Shown: positions 51,985-60,568 of the stretch, one piece after another | Layout of the letters: each line of letters starts with the position of its first letter | How positions within the stretch are numbered: position 1 is the first letter of the stretch | Origin: VRUG01 sp965372745 | Lineage (GTDB): Bacteria > Planctomycetota > Phycisphaerae > Sedimentisphaerales > Anaerobacaceae | Length of the DNA stretch: 62,603 nt | Assembly (NCBI GenBank): GCA_965372745.1 | Contig: CBDVDM010000010.1 | Coordinates: 1 to 62,603 of the forward strand | Direction of reading: 5' to 3' | Made by a program: the position numbers and the translations under genes | Notes under the pieces: model-generated | Told to the model about the DNA's origin: nothing | The model's input: only the letters and a program-made list of their open reading frames with translations | Databases searched by the model: none

Positions 51985-52815
51985 ATGGCAAAGAAACGCA
52001 GGTCAGCACGAATGATTATCGGTATAGTTTTAATAGCAATCGCAGTTGTATTGCTAATGGTTCAGCTTTTCGCCGACAGGGCGTTGAAGGCGGGAATCGA
52101 GATGGGGGCGAGCAGGGCATTGAAAGTAGCCGTTGAAGTTTCTGATGTGGATTTGTCTGTTCTTGGCGGGTCGCTTGGGATTAAAGGACTTGTAATCAAT
52201 AATCCGCAGGGGTATCAGCACAAGAAACTGCTTGAGTTAAACCGGGCAAAAGTTAAGGTCGATGTGGCCTCTTTGATGAGTGATGAGATTCATATAAAGC
52301 AGATAAAACTTGATGGGATGACACTGGTTATCGAGCAGAAGGGACTAACGAATAATCTGAAGGAGATAATCGACGGCTTAGGCAGGCAGGATAAGCCGAA
52401 AACAGAAGAGCCTGAAAAGCAGGGCAAAGCCAGACAGCTGATTGTGGATGACCTGAAAATTACTAACGTGACAGTTAAGGTAAAGATGCTGCCGGTACCT
52501 GGCAGGCAGGATACCTTTGAGATGAAACTGAATCCGATTGAGATGAAGGCTCTGGGCAGTGACAGTAAGCTGGATGTAGCGATGTTGTCGAGCAAAATCC
52601 TGCAGGCGATTGCAGGTGGTGTTGCAGAGCAGGGCGTTGGTATATTACCGGATGAGGTTATCAGCCCGATTAAAAGTGGATTGAAAGAGGTAACGCAGTT
52701 AGGCGGCGTCGTGATTGATGAGGGCAAAAAGGTTCTCGAAGAAGGCAAAGATATTGGCGAGACGCTCACAGAGGGGATTAAAAATATTTTTAAATTAAAT
52801 AAGGAAAAAGAGTAA
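51985..52815 (+). CDS. AsmA-like membrane-anchored periplasmic protein
   Basis: A 276-residue protein: basic start, one membrane helix (about 10-32), then periplasmic sequence. Residues 35-140 show the alternating pattern VAVEVSDVDLSVLGGSLGIKGLVINNPQGY, typical of AsmA/DUF748-type beta-taco domains, here shortened. A charged middle and an amphipathic, Glu/Lys-rich C-terminus (about 215-276) follow. Larger AsmA relatives help move phospholipids to the outer membrane; this short form may be a regulator or partial bridge. It is preceded by a GGGAGCGAG ribosome site and followed by a GTTTAGCCC hairpin. Confidence 0.65.
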   Translation: MAKKRRSARMIIGIVLIAIAVVLLMVQLFADRALKAGIEMGASRALKVAVEVSDVDLSVLGGSLGIKGLVINNPQGYQHKKLLELNRAKVKVDVASLMSDEIHIKQIKLDGMTLVIEQKGLTNNLKEIIDGLGRQDKPKTEEPEKQGKARQLIVDDLKITNVTVKVKMLPVPGRQDTFEMKLNPIEMKALGSDSKLDVAMLSSKILQAIAGGVAEQGVGILPDEVISPIKSGLKEVTQLGGVVIDEGKKVLEEGKDIGETLTEGIKNIFKLNKEKE

Positions 52816-52834
52816 AATCGCTGCAATCTCGTTA

Positions 52835-52867
52835 TCGTTTAGCCCTGCCATCACTATGGCAGGGTTC
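52835..52867 (+). repeat. GTTTAGCCC hairpin element B
   Basis: ATCGTTTAGCCCTGCCAT-CACT-ATGGCAGGGTT: a 9-bp stem. It lies 20 bases after the AsmA-like stop, between convergent genes. Confidence 0.85.
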
Positions 52868-52974
52868 TCATTTATATTTTTTAGTCTGCGGTTCCCCACT
52901 TTCGCGAGGACAAGTTTACCGCAGGTTTTTTGTTACGTTTTATCTCTAACTGGGTGTGCTTTTTCGTGGCCATT

Positions 52975-53021
52975 TTTTGTCTTTTCTCTGTATTCTCTGT
53001 GCTCTCTGTGGCTAAATATAT
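52975..53021 (-). repeat. CTCTGTG-family repeat near folD
   Basis: Four CTCTGT-type units; on the minus strand it reads TTAGCCACAGAGAGCACAGAGAA... Translating through it produces an ESTENTEK-like peptide typical of such repeats, so a small frame here (52881-53066) is not a gene. Confidence 0.85.
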
Positions 53022-53031
53022 TTTGAATATT

Positions 53032-53919
53032 TTAAATTTTGCCGGCAGCCATTTTAGCAGACTCAACGGTATTATATAGAAGCATAGTAATGGTCATCGG
53101 CCCTACGCCGCCCGGCACAGGTGTGATTAACGAGGCCTTTTCTTTAACTGCCTCGAAATCCACGTCACCGACAAGCCGATAGCCTCTCTTTTTTGTGTTG
53201 TCCTCTATACGGTTAACACCGACATCGATTACAACAACACCGTCTTTTACCATATCAGCGGTTATAGTATTGGGCCTGCCGGCCGCAGCGATAATGATAT
53301 CAGCTCGTTTGGTATGGCTGGCAAGATTTTTCGTTCTGGTGTGACATATAGTTACAGTTGCGTTTCCAGAAGGAGCTTTTTGAATCAGCATATTAGCTAT
53401 TGGCTTACCGACAATATTGCTTCTCCCGACGACGACAACTTCCGCGCCTTCGATTTGAACGTCGCTTTTTTCGAGTAGCTTTATAATGCCGTGTGGTGTA
53501 CAAGGCAAAAATGTTTTTTCACCTGCTACCATTTTACCAATATTTATTGGGTGAAAACCGTCAACATCCTTTGATGGACTGATAGTTAAAAGAACCTCAG
53601 ATTCGTCTAATTGTTTTGGTAATGGCAGCTGGACGAGAATACCGTTTATTTTCGGCTCGTCATTCATTTTTCTGATTAGTTCGATAAGTTGTTTCTGGGT
53701 TGTCTCAGCAGGTAAACGGTTATCATCCGAGTAAATGCCTATTTGCTCACAGGCTTTTTCTTTTGCTGTTACGTATGATTGTGAAGCGGGGTCATCGCCT
53801 ACGAGAATAACACACAGACCTGGGACAATGTTGTTTTCTTTTAGCTTTGCAACTTCAGCTTTTAGCTCAGCACGCATGTCTGCTGCGATTTGTTTGCCGT
53901 CGATAATTTTTGCTGTCAT
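53032..53919 (-). CDS. folD: Methylene-THF dehydrogenase/methenyl-THF cyclohydrolase
   Basis: Bifunctional enzyme interconverting 5,10-methylene-, methenyl- and 10-formyl-THF with NADP. The 295 residues include SYVTAKEKACEQIGI with the catalytic lysine near 55, the active-site DVDGFHPINIGKM block, the Rossmann motif VVVGRSNIVGKP and the family signature TPVPGGVGPMT. It lies 26 bases downstream of fhs on the same strand; together they convert formate plus THF to methylene-THF, the upper methyl branch of the acetyl-CoA pathway or a route for purine and thymidylate units. Confidence 0.97.
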   Translation of the reverse strand: MTAKIIDGKQIAADMRAELKAEVAKLKENNIVPGLCVILVGDDPASQSYVTAKEKACEQIGIYSDDNRLPAETTQKQLIELIRKMNDEPKINGILVQLPLPKQLDESEVLLTISPSKDVDGFHPINIGKMVAGEKTFLPCTPHGIIKLLEKSDVQIEGAEVVVVGRSNIVGKPIANMLIQKAPSGNATVTICHTRTKNLASHTKRADIIIAAAGRPNTITADMVKDGVVVIDVGVNRIEDNTKKRGYRLVGDVDFEAVKEKASLITPVPGGVGPMTITMLLYNTVESAKMAAGKI

Positions 53920-53945
53920 TTATAACCTCTGTTATAAAGTTAATA

Positions 53946-55712
53946 TCAGCTCAGTCCGGTGACTTTACTGGATTTCAAATCCACGTCTATGTGCCTGAAC
54001 GCAGGATTCGAAGCCGTGCCTGGCATCAACTTTATCGCCCCGGCAACTGGTGCGATCAGACCAGCGCCTTTATACAGCAAAAAATCTCTTATTGGAAGTT
54101 TAAAATCTTTGGGCCTTCCCTTTAACGTCGGGTCGTGTGAGAGAGACAAATGCGTTTTTACCATGCAGACACCAAAATCCTTCAACTCTGGATTGCTCTC
54201 GAGCTGCTCAGCTTTTTTGAGAGCTTCGGGCGTTGTATATTCGATACCGTCGGCGCCATATATCACGCAGGCTATTAACTCCATCTTTTTTCTAAGCGGC
54301 ATATCTGTATTATAAAGAAATTTAAAATCATTTTTTTCTTCACACGCAGCAACCACAGCTTCGGAAAGTTCAACTGCTCCTTCTCCGCCTTTAAGCCAGT
54401 GTTCAGAAGCGACAGCGAAGGCACCGTTTTGCTCTGCGACTTTTTTTACTAATTCGGTTTCATCTTTGGTATCGGTGCAAAAGCTGTTGATACAGACTAT
54501 TGGTTTTAGACCGCTTTTCCTTACGATTTCGATATGGGCAATGAGATTTTCACACCCTTTTTCAGTAAGTTCGAGATTTTTCTCTGTATATTCAGATGCC
54601 AAAGCCAGTCCCGGCTTAACTGTCGGCCCGCCGCCGTGCATCTTTAGCGCTCTTATGGTCGCAACAATAACAACAGCATCTGGAATCAGCCCCGACGTAC
54701 GGCATTTGAGATTCCAGAATTTTTCAAACCCTATATCAGTGCCGAAGCCGGACTCGGTAATATGATACTCAGATAGTTTTATTGCGAGACGGTCAGCGAT
54801 AATTGAGCTTTGACCTATTGCGATATTGGCAAACGGGCCTGCATGGATAAATATAGGATTGCCTTCTATTGTCTGAATGAGATTCGGATTGAGAGTCTCT
54901 GCCATCCATGCCGTCATTGCACCGTCGACTTCAAGGTCAGCGGTAGTAACCTCGCGGCCTTTTTTGTCGTAAGCTACAATTATTTTTGCAATTCTTCGCC
55001 GCAGGTCAGGCAGGTCATTGACAATAGCAAGGATAGCCATCAATTCAGACGATACCGAAATAGCGAAACCGCTGTCCATCTCGACACCATCCATTTTCCC
55101 GCCTAATCCTATTTTTATATTTCTCAAAGCCTGAACGCAGAAATCCATAACCCATTTAATCTGCACCCGGCCAGGGTCTATATCGAGTCTTTTCAAATTC
55201 TTCTCTGCCAACTGCTCGTCGTTGTAATTTCTCTCATGCTGCATACGTGCGGCAAGAGCTACCATTGACAGATTATGTGCATTTGTAATGCGGTCGATGT
55301 CACCGGTGAAGTGCATTGAAAGTGATGTTGACGGTAGACATTGCGCCAATCCGCCGCCGGTTGCAGAACCTTTTATATTGAACGTAGGCCCGCAGGAAGG
55401 CTGACGCATCGCGCCGGTAGTTTTTTTCCCGATTTTTGTCAGGCCGTCAACAAGCCCTATGGTGGTCGTGCTTTTACCTTCACCTAATGGCGTTGGCGTT
55501 ATAGCTGTAACATCGACATATTTGGCTGTTGGTTTGTCACCAAGACGCTGCAGAACTTTATTATAGTCGATTTTCCCCAGCAGTTTTCCATAGCTGAGCA
55601 ATTCGTCAGCATTTAAGCCAAGCTCGTCAACCAGCTGCTCGATTGGCTTCATGTTTTTTTCTGCCGATTCAGCGATTTGCCAATCGCTCATTGCTATTGG
55701 GTCAAGCTTCAT
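53946..55712 (-). CDS. fhs: Formate-tetrahydrofolate ligase
   Basis: Uses ATP to join formate and THF to 10-formyl-THF. The 588 residues exceed the usual 556 or so, mostly through scattered small insertions. The ATP site TPLGEGKSTTTIGL near 70-83 is intact, and RQPSCGPTFNIKGSATGGG and FIHAGPFANIAIGQSS mark the family. A good ribosome site (AGAGG) precedes the ATG. It is first in an fhs-folD pair. The enzyme is abundant in anaerobes that assimilate or produce formate, consistent with the ferredoxin oxidoreductase in this window. Confidence 0.98.
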   Translation of the reverse strand: MKLDPIAMSDWQIAESAEKNMKPIEQLVDELGLNADELLSYGKLLGKIDYNKVLQRLGDKPTAKYVDVTAITPTPLGEGKSTTTIGLVDGLTKIGKKTTGAMRQPSCGPTFNIKGSATGGGLAQCLPSTSLSMHFTGDIDRITNAHNLSMVALAARMQHERNYNDEQLAEKNLKRLDIDPGRVQIKWVMDFCVQALRNIKIGLGGKMDGVEMDSGFAISVSSELMAILAIVNDLPDLRRRIAKIIVAYDKKGREVTTADLEVDGAMTAWMAETLNPNLIQTIEGNPIFIHAGPFANIAIGQSSIIADRLAIKLSEYHITESGFGTDIGFEKFWNLKCRTSGLIPDAVVIVATIRALKMHGGGPTVKPGLALASEYTEKNLELTEKGCENLIAHIEIVRKSGLKPIVCINSFCTDTKDETELVKKVAEQNGAFAVASEHWLKGGEGAVELSEAVVAACEEKNDFKFLYNTDMPLRKKMELIACVIYGADGIEYTTPEALKKAEQLESNPELKDFGVCMVKTHLSLSHDPTLKGRPKDFKLPIRDFLLYKGAGLIAPVAGAIKLMPGTASNPAFRHIDVDLKSSKVTGLS

Positions 55713-55765
55713 TTTATCCTCTTGAAAGACTATTGCAAAGCCTGAAAGGCCGTATCAATCTATAC

Positions 55766-55793
55766 CGTTTAGCCCTGCTGCTTGCGGCAGGGG
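55766..55793 (+). repeat. GTTTAGCCC hairpin element C
   Basis: CCGTTTAGCCCTGCTGC-TTG-CGGCAGGGGAA: a 6-bp GC-rich core (CCCTGC/GCAGGG). Lies between fhs and tRNA-Tyr, 12 bases before element D. Confidence 0.8.
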
Positions 55794-55804
55794 AATTTCT
55801 AAAT

Positions 55805-55858
55805 ATTTAGCCCTGTCATCTCGCCTGTCCTGAGCTTGTCGAAGGGATGGCGGGGTTA
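55805..55858 (+). repeat. GTTTAGCCC element D interrupted by a CCTGAG repeat
   Basis: ATTTAGCCCTGTCATC at the left and GATGGCGGGGTTATT at the right are the two arms of a GTTTAGCCC hairpin. Between them sits CTCGCCTGTCCTGAGCTTG then TCGAAGG, a clean copy of the other repeat family. The arrangement looks like one repeat inside another. Confidence 0.65.
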
Positions 55859-55973
55859 TTTACTATTTCGGCCAAATTCGCGGTGCGCTTTGGCTTATTT
55901 GTGCTGATATTGTGGTTTTTGGTATGCTTTTATGTTTTGCAGGTTGATTTTGACTGACCGATAACAAAAAAAA

Positions 55974-56056
55974 TGGGCCGGGTTGGATTCGAACCAACGA
56001 AGGCTCACGCCAACGGGTTTACAGCCCGTCCCCTTTAGCCACTCGGGCACCGACCC
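55974..56056 (-). tRNA. tRNA-Tyr (anticodon GTA)
   Basis: An 83-base class II tRNA with a long variable arm. On the minus strand the 5' acceptor GGGTCGG pairs with CCGGCCC, leaving discriminator A. The anticodon stem GACGGG/CCCGT holds loop CTGTAAA, giving GTA, and the T-arm contains GGTTCGAATCC. CCA is not encoded; eight T residues follow directly and could end transcription. Confidence 0.95.
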
Positions 56057-56082
56057 ATATTCGTATCTCCTATGAGTTCGGT

Positions 56083-56111
56083 AGTTTACTGATTGTTGGC
56101 AGGAAATGCAA
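56083..56111 (-). promoter_or_regulatory. Promoter for tRNA-Tyr
   Basis: On the minus strand TTGCAT (complement of 56106-56111), a 17-base spacer and TAAACT (complement of 56083-56088), 26 bases before the tRNA. Confidence 0.6.
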
Positions 56112-56183
56112 GGGAAAACATCGACGGAAATTAAATCTGATAAAACCATTTACATTACATCAGGAAAAAGGTAAAGTCATCTT

Positions 56184-56202
56184 ACTCAAACTGCTCAATT
56201 GG
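56184..56202 (+). repeat. Left arm of an imperfect inverted repeat around the AT-rich gene
   Basis: ACTCAAACTGCTCAATTGG matches the minus strand of 58301-58319 at 16 of 19 bases. The pair brackets the lipoprotein gene and tRNA-Thr. The right arm overlaps the ROK gene stop, so it may be chance or a trace of an insertion. Confidence 0.4.
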
Positions 56203-56258
56203 TCAGTCCGCTTGGGAACGACTAACGGCGTTTGAGCAAATAACAGGTGACTAAAATT

Positions 56259-58010
56259 ATGAATAGAATACTACATTTTTGGATTTTCCTGGCTTTTGTT
56301 ATAATATTCTCCGGTTGTTCAAATACAAATAGTTGTTCAAAAGCCCAAAAAACAAAAGCCGATAATGGTCTTATAGCTTATTTTCCTTTTAATAATAATT
56401 TTAAGGACATTGTTAACCAATATGAAGGCAAAGCATCTGGTGCCAAACTGATAGGAAATGAAAAGAACAAAGCGTGTTATTTTGATGGGGTTAATGATTT
56501 TATAGCGGTTGAAGATATTTCTGAATTAAATACTGCTAATCCATTAACTGTAAGCCTGTGGGTAGCACCATTTTCACATAAAATTGCTGATGCCTGGATG
56601 TCAAAAGCCAATACCCATAATTCAAAATCGCAATGGAGGCTGGGTTTTGGCTGGCCTGCTGATAAAAATGCAGGTATTACGATTTATTCGAACTATTGGG
56701 CTGATTATTATACTGATTGTGAAATAGCACTGAATAAATGGTCACATATCCTTTATACAATAGACCCGGTTAAAAGTGAGGTAGAATTATTTAAGGACGG
56801 GGAATTTATTAAAAATTGGAAGATTGACGGGTATCTTCCTTCGAATGACCCGTTGTATTTTGGTCATCAACGCGATGATTATTTCTTCTACCACGGTTTA
56901 ATAGATGAAGTTCGCATTTATAACAGGATAATTGACTCGACTGGGATTCAAAAACTTTACACAGATTTTTCAATTTCCGAGAAGGTTCGAATCGACAATA
57001 AATCTAATTCACAATCTGATTCTGTCTATAGATACACCATCCCGCAGGAACATAACGATGATTTATACGTAGCATCCGTTAACGATTACCGCTGTAACAC
57101 CACTTTACTTTATGATGGTGTAAACAAAATATGTCAGGGGCAAACAGATATTGTCCATAGTTTATTAATCATAAAGAATGACAGGTTGATTTTTGAGGAA
57201 TATTTTAATGGGTATACATGGCAGGATTTACATACCCTTTGTTCTGCAACTAAAAGTATTACGTCGGCACTGTTTGGCATAGCCGTTGAGAAGGGATACA
57301 TACGTAGTGAGAATGATTACTTAATTGATTATTACCCGAAGATTAAAGAGGATTGTTTAAACAATCATTTTAGCAAAATAAAAATCAGCAATGTTTTGAC
57401 CCAGACTTCAGGGTTAAAGGGTATGCCCCTGGACATGAGTCAAATCAAGATGGAGGCCTGGGATTCGGAATTATTGAAAGCACAGGCTGATTGCAAAATA
57501 GGGGAATTCTCCTATAATGAGCTGAATCCTGAGATACTTCAACATCTTATTTACAGAACCTCGCCCTTGCCGCCTGAGGAGTTCGCAAAAAAATATTTAT
57601 TCGAACCCTTAAAAATATCTCGTTATGAATGGCTTAAAGATCCATCAGGTCTCATTGATGGTGGCAATGGTTTAATCATAACTCCACGAGATATGGCTAA
57701 GTTCGGTTTATTGTACAAAAATAAGGGAATATGGCGTGGCAAGGTTGTATTGAATGAAGATTGGATTAAGAAATCAACCACACCATCTGTTGACAATATT
57801 AAATATTATGGCTATTTGTGGTGGATTGGAAATAGAAATTGCAATAGTAAACAGATAAATACTTTTGAAGCTAAAGGTTTTGGCGGGCAGTTTATAGTAG
57901 TTGTTCCGGAATTAGATATAGTGATAGTAGTAACCGGACATGTGAGCAAGGGTTCGGCAATTTCCATCGATCAGATTCTTAACAGTTATATTATTCCGGC
58001 ATTCCTTTAA
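56259..58010 (+). CDS. LamG and beta-lactamase-like serine hydrolase lipoprotein
   Basis: A 583-residue lipoprotein from the ATG at 56259 (AGGTGA 8 bases upstream), lipobox FSGC. Residues about 40-235 form a LamG/concanavalin-like domain (GLIAYFPFNNNF, ACYFDGVNDFI, LIDEVRIYNRI) likely to bind carbohydrate. Residues about 285-580 are a class C beta-lactamase/DD-peptidase-like domain with S329-A-T-K332 and the late GFGGQF block. The second motif reads SYNELN, not a clean Tyr-x-Asn, so activity is uncertain; esterase is an alternative. The gene is visibly richer in A and T than its neighbours and sits between two tRNA genes, suggesting acquisition by transfer. Confidence 0.8.
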   Translation: MNRILHFWIFLAFVIIFSGCSNTNSCSKAQKTKADNGLIAYFPFNNNFKDIVNQYEGKASGAKLIGNEKNKACYFDGVNDFIAVEDISELNTANPLTVSLWVAPFSHKIADAWMSKANTHNSKSQWRLGFGWPADKNAGITIYSNYWADYYTDCEIALNKWSHILYTIDPVKSEVELFKDGEFIKNWKIDGYLPSNDPLYFGHQRDDYFFYHGLIDEVRIYNRIIDSTGIQKLYTDFSISEKVRIDNKSNSQSDSVYRYTIPQEHNDDLYVASVNDYRCNTTLLYDGVNKICQGQTDIVHSLLIIKNDRLIFEEYFNGYTWQDLHTLCSATKSITSALFGIAVEKGYIRSENDYLIDYYPKIKEDCLNNHFSKIKISNVLTQTSGLKGMPLDMSQIKMEAWDSELLKAQADCKIGEFSYNELNPEILQHLIYRTSPLPPEEFAKKYLFEPLKISRYEWLKDPSGLIDGGNGLIITPRDMAKFGLLYKNKGIWRGKVVLNEDWIKKSTTPSVDNIKYYGYLWWIGNRNCNSKQINTFEAKGFGGQFIVVVPELDIVIVVTGHVSKGSAISIDQILNSYIIPAFL

Positions 58011-58170
58011 AAATATTTATAGCACAGAAAATAAAACTGCCGCCAGCAGCCCCAGACAAGTAAAGTTTTCACGAAGCCCCCTTTTGCAAAAGTGAGAAAT
58101 TTAAGCCGAACACCCCTCTATATGTATTATTTAAATGACTGGCTTGGACAGTTATGATTTATAAACATGC

Positions 58171-58197
58171 TTTACAAAATCAAGTGGAATCTATAAT
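58171..58197 (+). promoter_or_regulatory. Promoter for tRNA-Thr
   Basis: TTTACA (58171-58176), a 15-base spacer and a perfect TATAAT (58192-58197); the tRNA starts 13 bases later. The spacer is short. Confidence 0.5.
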
Positions 58198-58209
58198 ATT
58201 AACTCTGTT

Positions 58210-58281
58210 GCCGATGTAGCTCAATGGTAGAGCGCAGCTTTCGTAAAGCTGAGGTTGAAGGTTCAACTCCCTCCATCGGCT
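58210..58281 (+). tRNA. tRNA-Thr (anticodon CGT)
   Basis: A 72-base tRNA: acceptor GCCGATG/CATCGGC, D-arm GCTC...GAGC, anticodon stem CAGCT/AGCTG with loop TTCGTAA giving CGT (reads ACG, threonine), and T-arm GGTTCAACTCC. CCA is not encoded and a T-run follows at once. Confidence 0.95.
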
Positions 58282-58308
58282 TTTTCAATGCTTAAATTTG
58301 CCGATTGG

Positions 58309-59280
58309 TCAGTTTGAGTTATTTACTAATACCCTTGCCAGGTCAGCGGCGCCTATAATACCGGCATCTTCACCTAAGGTTGCAAAGCATATCTCAACGG
58401 TTTCTTCCTTTAGATTCCAGATATATTCATTGAAGTAATCTTTTATGCGGTTCAGAAGAATATCGCCGGCTGCGATCATACCGCCTGCAAAAACAATCCG
58501 TTGAGGTTCTGTTGCATGGAGTACATTTATGCACATAATGGCCAGTACCTTTGCAGTCTCGTCGGTAATTTTTTTAGCTAACACGTCACCTTGTTTAAGA
58601 TGGTCATAAACATTTTTACAGGTAATCCTGCCTTTTTCTTCTAACACTTTTTTCAGAGAAGATTCTGTACCTGCTTCGACGGCTTCGGTAGCACGGGCAG
58701 CTGTCCAGCTTGCAGAGGCGTAGGCCTCGACACACCCTTTCTGACCGCAATTACACTGACGGCCGTCGGGATAGATTATCATGTGGCCTATTTCAGTTGC
58801 GTTGTCGCCGCTGCCTTCTAAGAGCTTACCTCGATTGACGATTCCACAGCCGATACCGGTTCCGAGAGTGAAGAAGACCATATCGTCTATACCTTTTCCC
58901 GCACCGCAGGCGTGTTCACCCCAGCAGGCAACATTACCATCATTCTCGAATGCTACCGGCTTTCCGAATCTTTCAGCCAATTCCTTTTTTATAGCGACGT
59001 TTGTAAACTTCGGCATATTTGTAGAACGGACAATAATACCCTCGCGATATTTTGCCGGCCCGGGTGTTCCGATACCCAGGCCGGCGATATCCTCTAATTT
59101 AAATCCGGCTTCTGTAACAAGTTTCTTTATCGCATTTTCCATCGCATCGAGAACGGCATCGGGCCCCATATCGGAATTAGTGGGAATGGAGCTTTTCTTG
59201 ATAAGCTTTATTTGTGAATCGAAACATCCGAATTTTACAAATGTTCCGCCGACATCGATACCGATAAAAATGTCACTCAT
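58309..59280 (-). CDS. ROK-family sugar kinase (glucokinase-like)
   Basis: Phosphorylates a hexose, probably glucose, or an amino sugar. The 323-residue protein has the ATP loop DVGGTFVKFG near residues 9-18, the sugar-binding ENDGNVACWGEHACG near 114-128, GTGIGCGIV and the ROK zinc motif CNCGQKGCVEAYA near 180. The zinc-binding cysteines are complete. No DNA-binding domain is present, so it is a kinase, not a repressor. It is transcribed with room on both sides; two GTTTAGCCC hairpins lie directly upstream of its start. Confidence 0.93.
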   Translation of the reverse strand: MSDIFIGIDVGGTFVKFGCFDSQIKLIKKSSIPTNSDMGPDAVLDAMENAIKKLVTEAGFKLEDIAGLGIGTPGPAKYREGIIVRSTNMPKFTNVAIKKELAERFGKPVAFENDGNVACWGEHACGAGKGIDDMVFFTLGTGIGCGIVNRGKLLEGSGDNATEIGHMIIYPDGRQCNCGQKGCVEAYASASWTAARATEAVEAGTESSLKKVLEEKGRITCKNVYDHLKQGDVLAKKITDETAKVLAIMCINVLHATEPQRIVFAGGMIAAGDILLNRIKDYFNEYIWNLKEETVEICFATLGEDAGIIGAADLARVLVNNSN

Positions 59281-59317
59281 AGTTTTCCTCCGGTTTTTTA
59301 ATTGTTTTTTCCATGTC

Positions 59318-59346
59318 GTTTAGCCCCAACTTTATGTTGGGTGTTT
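59318..59346 (+). repeat. GTTTAGCCC hairpin element E
   Basis: GTTTAGCCCCAAC-TTTAT-GTTGGGTGTT: a 6-bp stem (59325-59330 with 59336-59341), the weakest of the set. Confidence 0.75.
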
Positions 59347-59387
59347 TATTGCTTACTGCCTGTCTCGCCGAAGCTTTATGCGAAAGC

Positions 59388-59422
59388 GGGTTTAGCCCCG
59401 TCATTTTAATGACGGGGTTTGT
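59388..59422 (+). repeat. GTTTAGCCC hairpin element F
   Basis: GGGTTTAGCCCCGTCATT-TT-AATGACGGGGTTT: a 10-bp stem. It is preceded by CTCGCCGAAGC...GCGAAAGCGGG, another repeat-like sequence (59371-59391). Both lie between galE and the ROK kinase gene. Confidence 0.8.
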
Positions 59423-59451
59423 CACTTACCGAACCTGGCCTCCAAAGTGAC

Positions 59452-59465
59452 ATACGATATACGAG
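59452..59465 (+). repeat. Short TACGARA heptamer remnant
   Basis: ATACGATATACGAG, two units, just past the galE stop. Confidence 0.6.
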
Positions 59466-59470
59466 TGTTG

Positions 59471-60454
59471 TTAATCGGGATAACCATTCGGGTATTTATT
59501 ATGCCACTTCCATGCAGTTTCGATTATAGTCTCCAGTTCGGGATATTTTGTTTTCCAGCCTAATTCTGCAATCGCCTTTGTTGCATCTGCTGTTAAAACC
59601 GGCGGGTCGCCTGGCCGACGGTCAGTTTCGGTAACCTTGAAGTCTTTGCCGGAGACTTTCTTTACTGTTTCAATGACCTGCCTGACCGAATAGCCCTGAC
59701 CGTTACCGAGATTAAATATTAATTCGTTGTCATCGTTTAATTTATTCAGAGCAAGCAGATGCGCAGAGCACAAATCTTCTATATGAATATAGTCACGCAC
59801 GCATGTGCCGTCGGGCGTATCGTAATCTGTCCCGAAGATTTTGATATCAGGCCGCTTACCTAAAGCAGCTGCAATAACGAGCGGGATTAAATGCGATTCA
59901 GGGCTGTGGTCTTCACCGAGAGTGCAGTTATGACCGGCACCGGCGGCATTAAAATAACGCAGACATGCGTATCGCAGTTTCCCTGTCTGGGACTGGCAGT
60001 AACACATTTTTTCAATGGTGAGCTTGGTATGACCGTAGGGATTGATTGGATTAGTCGGACACTTTTCTGTGATTGGTATTTCTGCCGGCCGGCCGTATAC
60101 AGCTGCGGTACTACTGAACACAAATTTGTCAACGCCGGTTTTCTCCATAGCTGCGAGCAGATTTTGTGTATTGATAACATTGTTTTGATAGTATCTCAGC
60201 GGGTATTGTACGGATTCAGCTACCTCGATGAAGGCGGCGAAGTGCATGACCGCTTCGATCTTTTGTTCGGCCAGCGTTTTTACGAGCAAATCCAGATCAG
60301 CCAGGTCACCGTCTACGAACATGGCGTTTTGGACAGCGGCTTTATGGCCTTTGCTCAGGTTATCGTAAACAACAGGCCTGTGACCTTCAGCAACAAGGGT
60401 TGCTGTCATGTTACTTCCGATATATCCTGCACCACCGCATACCAATATATTCAT
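59471..60454 (-). CDS. galE: UDP-glucose 4-epimerase
   Basis: NAD-dependent epimerase converting UDP-glucose and UDP-galactose, supplying sugars for envelope polysaccharides. The 327 residues show the NAD loop GGAGYIGSN near the start, the catalytic SSTAAVYG serine region near 122, Tyr-x3-Lys in YGHTKLTIEK near 145, and RYFNAAGA. The C-terminal GDPPVLTADATKA is also conserved. UDP-GlcNAc activity cannot be excluded. The start is followed upstream by a CTCTGTG repeat, with the lipoprotein gene beyond. Confidence 0.95.
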   Translation of the reverse strand: MNILVCGGAGYIGSNMTATLVAEGHRPVVYDNLSKGHKAAVQNAMFVDGDLADLDLLVKTLAEQKIEAVMHFAAFIEVAESVQYPLRYYQNNVINTQNLLAAMEKTGVDKFVFSSTAAVYGRPAEIPITEKCPTNPINPYGHTKLTIEKMCYCQSQTGKLRYACLRYFNAAGAGHNCTLGEDHSPESHLIPLVIAAALGKRPDIKIFGTDYDTPDGTCVRDYIHIEDLCSAHLLALNKLNDDNELIFNLGNGQGYSVRQVIETVKKVSGKDFKVTETDRRPGDPPVLTADATKAIAELGWKTKYPELETIIETAWKWHNKYPNGYPD

Positions 60455-60490
60455 ATTACTTTTTCCGCTAATTCATCTGATATTTTGTCT

Positions 60491-60531
60491 TTTTTATCTC
60501 TGTGAACTTTGTGTCCTCTGTGGCTAAATTT
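60491..60531 (-). repeat. CTCTGTG-family repeat upstream of galE
   Basis: ATCTCTGTGAACTTTGTG then TCCTCTGTGGCTAAAT on the plus strand; third copy of the family at 41206 and 52975. Confidence 0.8.
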
Positions 60532-60568
60532 TTGTGTCTTTTTGCATTTTGCTTTTTTATTTTTGATA

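Noticed and set aside
52881..53066. 61-residue ORF with an ESTENTEK-like peptide
   Set aside because: The peptide is a translation of the CTCTGTG repeat; the frame overlaps the folD 3' end region and has no domain or ribosome site.
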